NCBI GenBank assembly: GCA_964489555.1
Contig: CAZAZF010000003.1
Coordinates: 94,060-158,059, forward strand
Length of the DNA stretch: 64,000 nucleotides
Reading direction: 5' to 3'
Origin: JAAZGD01 sp964489555
GTDB lineage: Bacteria; Bacillota; Clostridia; Peptostreptococcales; Anaerovoracaceae
Made by a program: the position numbers and the translations under genes. Positions 34,253-43,770 of this stretch are shown here, one piece after another (the stretch's first letter is position 1; every line of letters begins with the position of its first letter). A model generated the notes under the pieces. It was not told the DNA's origin. It did no database searches and saw only the letters and a list, made by a program, of their open reading frames with translations.

Positions 34253-35145
34253 AACGATTAAAGAAGCCAAAAAAAGAAAGGGTGAGACTCCTGGCAATTG
34301 ATGTGATGGTGGCCTTGATTTCCTGTGCCATCGGAGCTTTTTCACTTCAAGCGGTGATGATTCCCAATGGCCTCACCAGCGGAGGTTTGACCGGCATTGC
34401 CCGAGTGATTCAGGTGTACACCTCTTTGGATTTCAGCATCATATACTATGCGGGATCCTTTGTTATCATCGTTCTTGTGGGCATTTTTTTAGGGTCGAGG
34501 GAAGTGAGAAAAATTTTGTTTCTTACCCTGCTTTATCCGGCAGTGATTTTTGTGTTCGAGCGGTTTCCCTTTGAGCTTTTGGAAGAAAACGATATTATCT
34601 TAGCTGCTATTTTCTGTGGCGTATTTGGTGGAATTTGTTCTGGCTTGGTATTTTGGAGAGGCTATAGTTTTTGTGGAACGGATGCCGTTGCAAAAATCCT
34701 GAAGAAACACCTTTTTCCCCATCTGCCCCTAAGCCAGATTCTATTGGTTGTGGATGGAGTGATTATTATAGGCTCCGCTTTTGTGTTTGGTCGTAACATT
34801 GCCTTGTATGCTTTGGTAACCCAAGTTATTTTTGCCAAGACCATCGATTATGTGATGTTCGGGTTTGAGACCAAGCTGGTGAAGTTGGAAATCATTACTG
34901 ACAATAAAAAGATGATTACCGACCATATTATGAACGAAATGATGCGTGGGGTATCTTGTTCCCAGGTAGTGGGGGAATACACCGGGGAGATGCATTATAA
35001 GCTGGAGGTGCTTTGTTCCCCCAGAGAAAGCATCATGATACGACGATTCATTGCCCAGAAGGATCCCAAGGCACTGATGACGGCCATTCATGTGGATACT
35101 GTTTGGGGAGTGGGAACGGGATTTACCGATATTACAAAAGACTAG
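34249..35145 (+). CDS. YitT-family membrane protein (DUF161 / DUF2179)
   Basis: A 298-residue protein: an N-terminal membrane part with five hydrophobic segments (GAFSLQAVMIPNGLTSGGLTG, SFCGTDAVAKIL) and a C-terminal soluble DUF2179 domain (about residues 220-290, MMRGVSCSQVVGEYTGE, RESIMIRRFIAQKDPKALM). Members are common in Firmicutes and their transport role is unknown. It overlaps the methyltransferase gene by 4 bases (ATGA), showing tight coupling, and is followed 31 bases later by deoD. Confidence 0.9.
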   Translation: MKRLKKPKKERVRLLAIDVMVALISCAIGAFSLQAVMIPNGLTSGGLTGIARVIQVYTSLDFSIIYYAGSFVIIVLVGIFLGSREVRKILFLTLLYPAVIFVFERFPFELLEENDIILAAIFCGVFGGICSGLVFWRGYSFCGTDAVAKILKKHLFPHLPLSQILLVVDGVIIIGSAFVFGRNIALYALVTQVIFAKTIDYVMFGFETKLVKLEIITDNKKMITDHIMNEMMRGVSCSQVVGEYTGEMHYKLEVLCSPRESIMIRRFIAQKDPKALMTAIHVDTVWGVGTGFTDITKD

Positions 35146-35176
35146 AGAAAACCAATATGGAAAAAGGAGAGATTTT

Positions 35177-35884
35177 ATGAGTACACATATCAATGCAGCT
35201 AACAAGGGAGAAATTGCGTCCAGCATTCTTTTGCCGGGAGACCCTTTGCGCGCCAAGTATATTGCAGAAAACTATTTGGATCAACCGGTATGTTTCAATG
35301 AAGTGCGAAGCATGCTGGGGTATACCGGGCGATACAAGGGGGTCCCTGTGTCGGTTATGGGAACCGGAATGGGGATGCCTTCCATGGGAATCTATTCTTG
35401 GGAATTGATGAAGGATTATGATGTGGAGAATCTTATCCGTGTGGGAACAGCAGGTACCTTTTTTGAAGACATAAAAATCGGAGATATTGTGTTAGGAATT
35501 TCTGCTTCTACGGATTCCAATTATGCTCATACATATGACTTGCCGGGTACTTTTTCTCCATGTGCCAGCTGGAATCTTCTTATGAATATCAAAGAAGCGG
35601 CCGACTCCAACCACATTCCCTTTCGAGCAGGTAATCTGGTTTCTTGTGATGTATTTTATGAAATAGAAGAGAATTGGTGGAAGAAATGGGCAGATGTGGG
35701 CGTGATGGCGGTAGAAATGGAGGCAGCCGCTCTCTATATGAATGCCGCATACCTGAGAAGAAACGCAGCGGCCATGGTGACCATCAGTGATCATTTTGTA
35801 ACAGGGGAACGTGCCACGGTGGAAGAAAGGCAAACCGCTTTTACGGATATGATGAAGCTGGCCTTAGAAGCGGCCGTAAGATAA
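35177..35884 (+). CDS. deoD: Purine nucleoside phosphorylase DeoD type
   Basis: Cleaves purine (deoxy)nucleosides with phosphate to base and ribose-1-phosphate. ATG 35177 with AAAAGGAGA upstream gives 235 residues, the normal hexameric DeoD size. Motifs: LLPGDPLRAKYIAENYL, GTGMGMPSMGIYSWEL, VGTAGTF, the base-site VMAVEMEAAALY and the catalytic Asp in ISDHFVTGE. The upstream nucleoside importer supplies its substrates, so the region is a salvage locus. A two-way terminator follows. Confidence 0.96.
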   Translation: MSTHINAANKGEIASSILLPGDPLRAKYIAENYLDQPVCFNEVRSMLGYTGRYKGVPVSVMGTGMGMPSMGIYSWELMKDYDVENLIRVGTAGTFFEDIKIGDIVLGISASTDSNYAHTYDLPGTFSPCASWNLLMNIKEAADSNHIPFRAGNLVSCDVFYEIEENWWKKWADVGVMAVEMEAAALYMNAAYLRRNAAAMVTISDHFVTGERATVEERQTAFTDMMKLALEAAVR

Positions 35885-35897
35885 TTTTAGGCAAATA

Positions 35898-35929
35898 AAA
35901 AAGACCGGGAGACACTCCGGTCTTTTTAA
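35898..35929 (+). terminator. Bidirectional terminator between deoD and rpsT
   Basis: AAAAAGACCGG at 35898-35908 pairs with CCGGTCTTTTT at 35917-35927. The run of A on the left and T on the right lets it end both deoD (plus) and rpsT (minus) transcripts. Confidence 0.88.
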
Positions 35930-35992
35930 TTTACATGTTGTTCACATGATTTGGCCCATTTAACTTATGTGCCGGTGTGGGGACGGGTGAGA

Positions 35993-36262
35993 TTACAGGG
36001 CTTTTGCTTTGTTGAATCGCTTGTTAATTCGAGAAACCTTTCTGGCAGCCGTATTCTTATGAATCGTGCCTTTGGACGCAGCTTGCATCAGCCTTCTTTC
36101 TGCTAACGCCAACTTTTCCTTTGCCAAATCCAGATCTCCTGCAGCCAAAGCCATTTCAAAACTCTTCAGAATTCCTTTTAGATGACTTTTTATCCTTCGG
36201 TTTCTGGCGGTCTTTTTGTCGATAACTCGGATTCGTTTTTTTGCGGATTTAATATTTGCCAT
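35993..36262 (-). CDS. rpsT: 30S ribosomal protein S20
   Basis: A very basic 89-residue 16S rRNA-binding protein: MANIKSAKKRIRVIDKKTARN at the N terminus, ALAAGDLDLAKEKLALAERRLM in the middle and IHKNTAARKVSRINKRF at the end, all typical. It has its own promoter and is transcribed away from lepA. In many Firmicutes rpsT lies beside lepA; here a TRAP transporter and a rubrerythrin gene separate the two. Confidence 0.98.
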   Translation of the reverse strand: MANIKSAKKRIRVIDKKTARNRRIKSHLKGILKSFEMALAAGDLDLAKEKLALAERRLMQAASKGTIHKNTAARKVSRINKRFNKAKAL

Positions 36263-36305
36263 AATTTTTCCCCACTTTCTTTTTATGGATTTTCACGCAA
36301 GATTC

Positions 36306-36334
36306 AGTATATCCCATTTCCCTCTGGTTTGCAA
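36306..36334 (-). promoter_or_regulatory. rpsT promoter
   Basis: On the minus strand TTGCAA (36334-36329) and TATACT (36311-36306) with 17-base spacing, 45 bases before rpsT. Confidence 0.6.
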
Positions 36335-36357
36335 GGAAAATTTATTCAAAAGCGTCC

Positions 36358-38385
36358 TTATCCAATGGCCGCTTTTTCCATGCGGTGCTTTTGATAGTTG
36401 AGAAGAAAGGGTATGCCAATCAATAGGGCTCCGGAAATGTCAGTGGTTAACCCGGGTACAATGAGGCAGAGTCCCCCGGCTGCGCACATGATTCTTTGCA
36501 GAGCATTGGTATTGGTTAAGAACCAGCCTTCTAAAGCCGAACCGATTCCAATCATTCCGACCACAGAAGTGAGAATGATGGAGGCGACCTCAAAGAAATT
36601 AGTGTCCACCATCAGAATTTGTGGGTTGTAAACGAAGATATATGGAATGAGGAAGGCGGCAATGGAAAGCTTGGTCGCTTCTACGCCGGTCATAATAGGT
36701 CGGCTTTTGGCTATGGCAGATCCGGCCATGGCGGCCAGGCAAACGGGCGGTGTAATGTCGGCTACGATGCCGAAATAGAAAGCAAACATGTGGGCTGCAA
36801 TTAATGGGATGGGCATATCTACTGCCATTCCCACGGCAACGATGGCTGGTGCGGTTATGGTGGAGGTGATGATATAATTCGCTGTAGTGGGCGTGCCCAT
36901 TCCTAAAATGATGGAGGCTACCATGGTGAACATTAAAGTAAGGATGACACTGCCTCCAGCCAAGGAAACCAGTCCGGATCCGATTTTAAGCCCCAAGCCT
37001 GTCAGGGTTACCACGCTGATGATCATCCCCGCCATGCCGCAGGCAATTCCCACGCTTAGCATATTACGGGGAGCATCTACCAGAGCATTTAGAAATTCCT
37101 GAGGAGACAGGCGGGTGGATTTTTTCAAAAAACTAGCCAGCACCGAAAAGAGAATTCCCATTAGAGCGGCAAAAGTGGCGGTATAACCGGCCACTAGAAA
37201 ATATACGATGGCCACCAAAGGAATCAATAAGTGCCCGCGGTCTTTCATGATGGCGGCCAAACGGGGAAGCTGGTCTCTTGGCAACCCTTTCAATCCCGTT
37301 TTGTGAGCTTCAAAATGGACGATAATCCATACTCCTGTGAAGTAAAGGATGGCAGGAATAATGGCTGCTTTGGCCACCGCCAAATAGGGAATGCCAATAG
37401 ATTCCGCCATTAAGAAAGCTGCCGCTCCCATGATGGGCGGCATCAATTGACCTCCCGTGGAGGCGGAGGCTTCTACGGCTCCTGCGAATTCGGGGCGATA
37501 CCCCAATCGTTTCATCATGGGAATGGTAAAACTACCGGATCCAACGGTATTGGCTACGGAGCTACCGGATATGGTGCCTTCCAGCGCGCTGGTCAGAACC
37601 GCAACTTTTGCCGGACCTCCGGCTGCAAATCCGGCAACAGCATTGGCCAGATCAATAAAGAATCCACCAATCCCTGTTTTTTCCAAAAAGGCAGCGAACA
37701 AAATGAATAGAAAAATAAACTTGGTGCACACATCGATGGGTGTTCCCATCATTCCTTCCAATTCAAAAAACATTCGGCTTATAATCCGTTCGATGGTATA
37801 GCCTCTGTGGTTGAAAAATCCCGGCATATAAGGGCCCAAATAGGCGTAGGCCAAAAACACACCAGTGATGATGAGAATGGGTAGCCCAACCACTCTTCGA
37901 CAGGCTTCGAAAAGAAGCAGAATTCCCAGACCGGCAATGAAGATATCGGTGGTTGTGTAGTCGGCAATCCTTGCAATCAGCTCCCTGTAGTTGACAATGA
38001 TATAGCCCCAACAAATGATGGAAAGGCCAGCCAAAGCAATGTCGTATACGGCCACCTTCCTGCGGTCCATTTTTTTGGTGGCCGGATATAACAGATAGGA
38101 TAAAACAGCAAGAAACAACAAAAAAGTACTACGCTGCTGTTGAGCCTGAAGCTGAACAAACATGGAAGTGTACAGTTGAAAACTGGAAAAAGACACAGAA
38201 ATTACAATAATCGCCCATTTCCAAAACCCATCGGGACGGCGGTAGGCTGATTCCCGGTCATACTTGGCCATAATCTGTTGAAGCTCCTCTTGACTAATTC
38301 CTTCGTCTGTCAAGGAGTTTGTTTGCTCGGCTTGGGGCTCCTGCGTTACATGATGTTGATTTTTGTCAGTCCATTTTTTTATCAT
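36358..38385 (-). CDS. TRAP transporter fused permease (4TM/12TM, TAXI type)
   Basis: A 675-residue membrane protein that fuses the small (DctQ-like) and large (DctM-like) TRAP permease parts. A hydrophilic N-terminal stretch of about 50 residues is followed by about 17 hydrophobic segments. Motifs include SGSSVANTVGSGSFTIPMMKRLGY, GGQLMPPIMGAAAFLMAE and GMGTPTTANYIITSTITAPA, which define the DctM family. TRAP systems use the Na or H gradient for uptake of organic acids or amino acids; the cargo is unknown. It starts 6 bases after the DUF1850 gene. Confidence 0.94.
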   Translation of the reverse strand: MIKKWTDKNQHHVTQEPQAEQTNSLTDEGISQEELQQIMAKYDRESAYRRPDGFWKWAIIVISVSFSSFQLYTSMFVQLQAQQQRSTFLLFLAVLSYLLYPATKKMDRRKVAVYDIALAGLSIICWGYIIVNYRELIARIADYTTTDIFIAGLGILLLFEACRRVVGLPILIITGVFLAYAYLGPYMPGFFNHRGYTIERIISRMFFELEGMMGTPIDVCTKFIFLFILFAAFLEKTGIGGFFIDLANAVAGFAAGGPAKVAVLTSALEGTISGSSVANTVGSGSFTIPMMKRLGYRPEFAGAVEASASTGGQLMPPIMGAAAFLMAESIGIPYLAVAKAAIIPAILYFTGVWIIVHFEAHKTGLKGLPRDQLPRLAAIMKDRGHLLIPLVAIVYFLVAGYTATFAALMGILFSVLASFLKKSTRLSPQEFLNALVDAPRNMLSVGIACGMAGMIISVVTLTGLGLKIGSGLVSLAGGSVILTLMFTMVASIILGMGTPTTANYIITSTITAPAIVAVGMAVDMPIPLIAAHMFAFYFGIVADITPPVCLAAMAGSAIAKSRPIMTGVEATKLSIAAFLIPYIFVYNPQILMVDTNFFEVASIILTSVVGMIGIGSALEGWFLTNTNALQRIMCAAGGLCLIVPGLTTDISGALLIGIPFLLNYQKHRMEKAAIG

Positions 38386-38391
38386 AAACGG

Positions 38392-38922
38392 TTACTCCAA
38401 TTCTGTGAAAATTAGGGCAAATCCAGAAAACTTTTCGACCTGCACGATGATGGAGGTTCCTGGGGGAGCCAATTCCTTCATGGCATAGGTGTTGGGTTCT
38501 TTTTTTTCGGCATTTACCCAATGAAAATGGTGGTTTGCTATGGTGCCCACAAAAAAAATGTAGGGATTTACCATTCGATCTATGTTTTCAATCCAAATTC
38601 CCTCCCGGTCGTATCGAAACAATTGGCTTCCTTCCGGTTCCGGCATTCCTGCACCATAGGAGGAAAAGCATGTGGATTTGAGAATAATCCGATATTCCTG
38701 GTCGATTCGAAAAAAATCGCGAACATTCCCTCGGTTTTGGCTGTGGATGTAGCTGATTTCGAATTGATCCCCGGGATTCACTGAGAAGTGTAGCAACAAG
38801 TCGCTATTGTCCTGATTGCGTACACAAAGCTGTGATGACAGGGGCAAAAGCATGGCACCTGTCATCACAGCAAAGAGAACGAGGATGCTCCAAATGAAGA
38901 TTTTTGGATGGTTGTTCTTCAT
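38392..38922 (-). CDS. DUF1850 protein of the TRAP operon
   Basis: A 176-residue protein with one N-terminal hydrophobic helix (IWSILVLFAVMTGAMLLPL), so it is probably anchored with its main part outside. The region YIHSQNRGNVRDFFRI and SYGAGMPEP match the DUF1850 family, which is almost always encoded between a TAXI binding protein and a fused TRAP permease. Its function is unknown; an accessory role in capture or assembly is inferred from context. It lies 14 bases after the binding-protein gene. Confidence 0.85.
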   Translation of the reverse strand: MKNNHPKIFIWSILVLFAVMTGAMLLPLSSQLCVRNQDNSDLLLHFSVNPGDQFEISYIHSQNRGNVRDFFRIDQEYRIILKSTCFSSYGAGMPEPEGSQLFRYDREGIWIENIDRMVNPYIFFVGTIANHHFHWVNAEKKEPNTYAMKELAPPGTSIIVQVEKFSGFALIFTELE

Positions 38923-38936
38923 TGGATAAAAGGGAT

Positions 38937-39914
38937 TTACAGAGCCCCTACTTCTTCAAAGTATCGAACAGCACCTGGATGGAAGGGAATGGATACCCCA
39001 TCAACGGCGGATTCCAAACTGAGATCCATGGCTTTATTGTGGGCTGCTTGGAAGTCCTCCAGATTTTCAAAGAGAGATTTAGTCAGTTGATACACCACTT
39101 CTTCATCCAGTGAATTGGACACAATCAAAGAAGCCTTTACAGACAAGGTGGTGGCATTTCCGGCCATTCCAGCGTAGGTTTCCTGAGGAATGCTATATTC
39201 GGTATAAAATTCATAGTTGTCCAATAAAGAAGCCAATTCTGCTCCGGTGATGGAAAGGATGTTCACCGTGCTTGTAGCAGTAATCTCTTGAATGGCGGAG
39301 TTGGGTACACCCGCCGTTACAAAGAAGGCATCCAACTGTTTGTCCTGGTAAGAGCTTCCGGATTCCTTGAAGGAAAGATTTTTTGCGTCTACATCACTGA
39401 GACTTAAACCGTAGGCAGCCAAGATTTGGAGGGCGTTGGCTTCTACTCCCGAACCGGCATCCCCAATGGAAATGGTTCGCCCCCGGAGATCGGCTACGGA
39501 TTCAATTCCTTTGTCAGGTCTTACTACGATTTGAACCACTTCGGGATAGAGGGTGCAAATTGCGGAAAAGCCGCTGAGGGGTTTTCCTTCAAAAGCATCA
39601 ATACCGGTACCTTCAAAAGCATAAAACATGGAATCATTTTGTACAATGGCTAAATCAGCATCTCCATTGGCAACCAGTTTTAAGTTTTCGTTGGACGCTC
39701 CGGTGGATTGGGCCACTACATTCATTCCCTCAATAGTGGTGTTCCAAATGTTAGCCATGGCCCCGCCATAAGGATAATAGGTTCCGGAAGTTCCGCCGGT
39801 GGCCAGAACCAGATTATAATTTTGGGCATCGTTTTCGGGACTGCCACCACAGGCAGATAAACCCATGGATAGTATGAGCAGTACTGCCAACACGAGAGCA
39901 AACTTCTTTTTCAT
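38937..39914 (-). CDS. TAXI-family TRAP solute-binding lipoprotein
   Basis: Extracytoplasmic receptor of the TRAP transporter. The 325-residue chain begins with a lipoprotein signal peptide and lipobox LSAC (C22). The mature region has the TAXI motifs ATGGTSGTYYPYGGAMANIW, ESVADLRGRTISIGDAGSGVE and DAFFVTAGVPNSAIQEI. AAAGGAGG precedes the start. It is the first gene of the minus-strand operon with DUF1850 and the permease. Known TAXI ligands include glutamate-like compounds, but the ligand here cannot be told. Confidence 0.94.
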   Translation of the reverse strand: MKKKFALVLAVLLILSMGLSACGGSPENDAQNYNLVLATGGTSGTYYPYGGAMANIWNTTIEGMNVVAQSTGASNENLKLVANGDADLAIVQNDSMFYAFEGTGIDAFEGKPLSGFSAICTLYPEVVQIVVRPDKGIESVADLRGRTISIGDAGSGVEANALQILAAYGLSLSDVDAKNLSFKESGSSYQDKQLDAFFVTAGVPNSAIQEITATSTVNILSITGAELASLLDNYEFYTEYSIPQETYAGMAGNATTLSVKASLIVSNSLDEEVVYQLTKSLFENLEDFQAAHNKAMDLSLESAVDGVSIPFHPGAVRYFEEVGAL

Positions 39915-40007
39915 AGAAAATCCTCCTTTTTTTCGATCATTAGCCTATCAAGATACAGTGAACAACAAATGTATTACTATTTTATGGTAAAAGAAGTAAA
40001 ATAGCAA

Positions 40008-40036
40008 CAAAAAAAGACCCCCGCAAAAAGGGAGTC
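40008..40036 (-). terminator. Terminator after rubrerythrin
   Basis: On the minus strand GACTCCC (40036-40030) pairs with GGGGGTC (40022-40016, one G-U) and is followed by TTTTTTT. Confidence 0.8.
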
Positions 40037-40065
40037 CTTCTCTTTGTTGAAGTTTTGCTTTGCTT

Positions 40066-40602
40066 CTAATAGTTTTCTGCTCTGACTTGGAAATGGGCCA
40101 AGGGATGGTCGCAAACGGGACATTTTTCCGGGGCTTCCCGGGCTTCTAAAATATGACCGCAATTTCGACAATGCCATTTTGTGGGGGCGTCTTTTTTGAA
40201 AACCTTTCCGTCCTTGATGTTCTGTGCCAGCTTTCGATATCTTTCCTCGTGTTCTTTCTCCACACCGCCGACTCCTTCAAAAAGAGTGGCAATTTCTTCA
40301 AACCCTTCTTCCCGTGCGGTTTTGGCCATATCCGCATACATCTCACTCCATTCGTATTTTTCCCCTGCGGCTGCATCAAGAAGGTTCTCGTAGGTATCGC
40401 CGATGCCATGGAAAGCTTTAAACCATAATTTGGCATGTTCTTTTTCGTTCCCTGCCGTTTCTTCAAAAATTGCTGCAATTTGTTCATATCCTTCCTTTTT
40501 TGCTTTGGAAGCATAGTAACTGTATTTATTTCTTGCTTCGGATTCTCCTGCGAATGCTGTTTTTAAATTCGCTTCCGTCTTGGTGCCTTTCAAATCTGCC
40601 AT
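40066..40602 (-). CDS. Rubrerythrin
   Basis: Non-haem di-iron peroxidase of anaerobes that reduces hydrogen peroxide. The 178-residue protein has an N-terminal four-helix ferritin-like domain with iron ligands expected at E20, E53, H56 and in the EKEHEERY segment (about 115-122), then a C-terminal rubredoxin-like domain with C145, C148, C161 and C164 (CRNC and CPVC). CAGGAGGA precedes the start. It stands alone with its own promoter and terminator, and with katG it indicates real exposure to peroxide. Confidence 0.96.
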   Translation of the reverse strand: MADLKGTKTEANLKTAFAGESEARNKYSYYASKAKKEGYEQIAAIFEETAGNEKEHAKLWFKAFHGIGDTYENLLDAAAGEKYEWSEMYADMAKTAREEGFEEIATLFEGVGGVEKEHEERYRKLAQNIKDGKVFKKDAPTKWHCRNCGHILEAREAPEKCPVCDHPLAHFQVRAENY

Positions 40603-40650
40603 ATGTATCCTCCTGTTCTTATTATTGCCATTGAGTTTTCTTATGTTTTT

Positions 40651-40678
40651 ATTATACCCTATGCCACCCTTTTGTTAA
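40651..40678 (-). promoter_or_regulatory. Rubrerythrin promoter
   Basis: On the minus strand TTAACA (40678-40673) and TATAAT (40656-40651), 16 bases apart. Confidence 0.5.
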
Positions 40679-40715
40679 ACATGGAAATCAAAGGGGGCCA
40701 TGGGAAAAGAAAATG

Positions 40716-40724
40716 TGATATAAT
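40716..40724 (+). promoter_or_regulatory. Extended -10 promoter for lepA
   Basis: TGATATAAT (TGn plus consensus TATAAT) at 40716-40724, with no good -35 element, about 65 bases before lepA. Confidence 0.45.
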
Positions 40725-40787
40725 TTGCCTAACCCCTTTTTTTCGAGTAAAATATAGCAAAAATCACAGTGATAAGCGAGGACATGT

Positions 40788-42599
40788 ATGAGTGACTATC
40801 AAACCCAAATCCGAAATTTCTGTATTATAGCCCATATTGATCATGGCAAGTCAACTCTGGCAGATCGGATTCTCCAACATACCGGTTCTGTGACGGACCG
40901 GGATATGAAGGAACAATTTCTGGACAACATGGATTTGGAGCGGGAACGAGGCATTACCATCAAGCTTCAAACCACCCGGCTTTCTTATCAGGCAAAGAAT
41001 GGGAAAACTTACATTTTAAACTTAATCGACACCCCGGGTCATGTGGACTTTACCTATGAGGTGTCCCGCAGTTTGGCAGCTTGCGAGGGTGCCATTCTAA
41101 TTGTGGACGCCACCCAGGGAGTGGAAGCTCAAACCCTGGCTAATGTGTATTTGGCCTTGGATGAGGACTTGGAGATTGTGCCGGTATTGAATAAAATTGA
41201 TTTGGCCAGTGCCAGACCGGAGGAAATCAAACTGGAGATTGAGGAGATCATAGGAATTGATGCAAAAGAGGCTCCTTTGATTTCGGCTAAGGAGGGTATT
41301 GGAATTCAGGAAGTGTTGGAAGCGGTAGTAGAAAAAATTCCGGCGCCCAATGGAGACGAGCGGGGGAAATTAAAGGCCCTTATTTTTGACTCTTACTACG
41401 ACAATTATAAAGGAGTCGTGATTTATGCTCGTGTTTTTGAAGGTCAGGTCAAGAGAGGCGACATGATCCGACTGATGAACTCGAAGAAGAAATACGAGGT
41501 CACTGAGGTGGGGTACCATGTTCCCTGGCCCGTATCCAGTGAACGATTAAAGGCCGGAGACGTAGGATACATTTTAGCCAGCATCAAACAAGTGAGAGAT
41601 GCCAGGGTGGGAGATACGATTACCCTGGATGGAGACCCCACAGACACTCCTTTGGCAGGATACAAAAAAGTGCAATCCATGGTGTATTGTGGAATTTATC
41701 CGGCAGAAGGGGAAAAATACGAGAATGTGAAGGACGCTTTGGAAAAACTGCAAGTGAACGATGCGGCCTTTCATTTTGAACCGGAAACTTCTACTGCTTT
41801 GGGATTTGGATTTCGTTGCGGATTTTTGGGGTTGCTCCACATGGAGATTATCGTGGAACGATTGGAAAGAGAATTTGATCTCAGTGTGATTACCACTTCT
41901 CCCAGCGTAATCTATAAAGTGGTGTTGCAGGACGGTCAAGAGGAAATGATTCAGAATCCCAGCAACCTACCTCCCGTCACAGAGATTCGACATATTGAAG
42001 AGCCCATTGTAAAAGCTGATATTATGATTCCCAAAGAGTATGTAGGCAGTATTATGGAGATTTGTCAGGAACGGAGGGGCAAAATGCTTCATATGGAATA
42101 TATTACTCCCCAACGGGTTCAACTTCATTACGAAATGCCTTTAAACGAGGTAATTTATGATTTTTTTGACGCTTTAAAGTCAAAAACAAGAGGGTATGGG
42201 TCTTTGGATTACGAATTCATTCGATATGAAAAATCCAACTTGGTGAAAATGGATATCTTGTTAAATAAAGACCTGGTGGATGCGTTCTCTATGATAGTGC
42301 ATGAATCCAAGGCGTATTACCGTGGCCGGTTTGTATGTGAAAAACTCAAAGAAATCATTCCTATGCATCAGTTTGAAGTTCCTATTCAAGCGGCCATCGG
42401 ACAAAAGGTAATCGCAAGAGAAACGGTGAAAGCGTATCGAAAGGATGTTATCGCCAAATGTTACGGGGGAGATATATCCAGGAAAAAGAAATTGTTGGAA
42501 AAACAGAAAGAAGGAAAGAAGCGAATGAGGCAGTTTGGATCGGTGGAAGTTCCGCAGGAAGCCTTTACTGCTGTCTTGAAATATGATGAGAACAAATAA
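40788..42599 (+). CDS. lepA: Elongation factor 4 (LepA)
   Basis: Ribosome-associated GTPase that acts in translation, proposed in back-translocation or initiation/assembly. The 603-residue protein has the G1 motif AHIDHGKSTL, G3 DTPGHVDF and G4 NKID, the EF-Tu-like domain II, and the LepA-specific C-terminal domain with KYDENK at the end. It begins the block lepA-hemW-(glpK)-hrcA. Its stop lies inside the start of hemW (17-base overlap). Confidence 0.98.
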   Translation: MSDYQTQIRNFCIIAHIDHGKSTLADRILQHTGSVTDRDMKEQFLDNMDLERERGITIKLQTTRLSYQAKNGKTYILNLIDTPGHVDFTYEVSRSLAACEGAILIVDATQGVEAQTLANVYLALDEDLEIVPVLNKIDLASARPEEIKLEIEEIIGIDAKEAPLISAKEGIGIQEVLEAVVEKIPAPNGDERGKLKALIFDSYYDNYKGVVIYARVFEGQVKRGDMIRLMNSKKKYEVTEVGYHVPWPVSSERLKAGDVGYILASIKQVRDARVGDTITLDGDPTDTPLAGYKKVQSMVYCGIYPAEGEKYENVKDALEKLQVNDAAFHFEPETSTALGFGFRCGFLGLLHMEIIVERLEREFDLSVITTSPSVIYKVVLQDGQEEMIQNPSNLPPVTEIRHIEEPIVKADIMIPKEYVGSIMEICQERRGKMLHMEYITPQRVQLHYEMPLNEVIYDFFDALKSKTRGYGSLDYEFIRYEKSNLVKMDILLNKDLVDAFSMIVHESKAYYRGRFVCEKLKEIIPMHQFEVPIQAAIGQKVIARETVKAYRKDVIAKCYGGDISRKKKLLEKQKEGKKRMRQFGSVEVPQEAFTAVLKYDENK

Positions 42600-43722
42600 G
42601 CTGGGAATTTATATTCATTTTCCCTTTTGTGAAAAGAAATGTCATTATTGCGATTTTTTGTCCTTTGAACGGGGCCGGGGTCCTGCTCAGGAAGACTATA
42701 TTGGCGCTTTGCTCCTTGAGATAGAAGAAAGGGCTAAGGAGCTGGATGAGTTTTCGGCAGATAGTCTTTTTTTCGGAGGAGGAACGCCCAGTTTAATGAA
42801 TCTCCCTTTGATGGACCAGGTGATGGAGCAGTTGCAACGCTGTTTTTCCATTGCAAAGGATGCAGAGATTACCTTGGAGGCGAACCCTGGAACTCTCACC
42901 AAGGATGGGCTGAAAAGTTATCTTTCCGTGGGGGTAAATCGACTGAGCCTTGGAGTGCAGTCATTTGATGACACCCTTCTTTTGAAGCTGGGGCGTATCC
43001 ATAACAGTGAGCAGGCTATTCGAAGTTATGAAATGGCCCGTGACGCCGGCTTTGAAAACATCAATCTGGATTTGATTTTTGGCATTCCTTCTCAGAAGTT
43101 GAGCGTTTGGGAGGATACATTAGAGAAAGTTTTTCGATTGAACCCAGAACATTTTTCCATGTATGGATTAACCATCGAAGAGGGGACGGAGTTTCATCGA
43201 TTGGTCCAAAAAGGGGAAACGGCTCTTTGCGAGGAGGAATTGGACCGAAAGATGTATCATTTGGCGCTTGCCATGGCCAAGGCGAGAGGATATCAGCAAT
43301 ATGAAATATCCAATATATCAAAACCGGGAAAAGAATGTCAGCATAATTTGAAATATTGGAGTTTTCTGGATTATCTGGGCCTGGGATTAGGTGCACATTC
43401 TTTTTTGTCCGGCCTTCGTTTTGAAAACACTTCTCGATGGGAGGAGTATGGGAAAGGGCTTTGTATCAAAAGTAGTCATATAAATTCCCGGGAAGATAAC
43501 ATTTCGGAATATGTTTTTACGAACCTTCGTAAAGCAACAGGGATCTCCTATCTTGAATTTCAACGGGTATTCTATAAAACCTTTGAAGAACATTTAGGTG
43601 AGCGGAGAAATCAATTGAACGGCTATATCCGGGAGGGTTTTATGGAAGAAGATTCCTACGGGCTTCGATTGACGGAAAAGGGAATGGATTATTCCAATCC
43701 TATAATGGCGGCGTTGATGTAG
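42583..43722 (+). CDS. hemW: Radical SAM haem chaperone HemW
   Basis: Once annotated as oxygen-independent coproporphyrinogen oxidase. The 379-residue protein (ATG 42583; ATG 42586 is possible) has the cluster motif C16-x3-C20-x2-C23 followed by DF (CEKKCHYCDF), which marks HemW and not HemN, and lacks the N-terminal extension of HemN. FFGGGTPSL and GVQSFDDTLLLKLGRIH are typical. HemW handles haem for delivery to proteins. Haem use fits the presence of KatG. Confidence 0.94.
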   Translation: MMRTNKLGIYIHFPFCEKKCHYCDFLSFERGRGPAQEDYIGALLLEIEERAKELDEFSADSLFFGGGTPSLMNLPLMDQVMEQLQRCFSIAKDAEITLEANPGTLTKDGLKSYLSVGVNRLSLGVQSFDDTLLLKLGRIHNSEQAIRSYEMARDAGFENINLDLIFGIPSQKLSVWEDTLEKVFRLNPEHFSMYGLTIEEGTEFHRLVQKGETALCEEELDRKMYHLALAMAKARGYQQYEISNISKPGKECQHNLKYWSFLDYLGLGLGAHSFLSGLRFENTSRWEEYGKGLCIKSSHINSREDNISEYVFTNLRKATGISYLEFQRVFYKTFEEHLGERRNQLNGYIREGFMEEDSYGLRLTEKGMDYSNPIMAALM

Positions 43723-43770
43723 CCCAAGAAGATGTATTTATTGATGGGCAAGTAGCAGTGAGGTGTAATG

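Noticed and set aside
40620..40690. PerR box at the rubrerythrin promoter
   Set aside because: Only the left half resembles the consensus; the right half matches about three of six positions.
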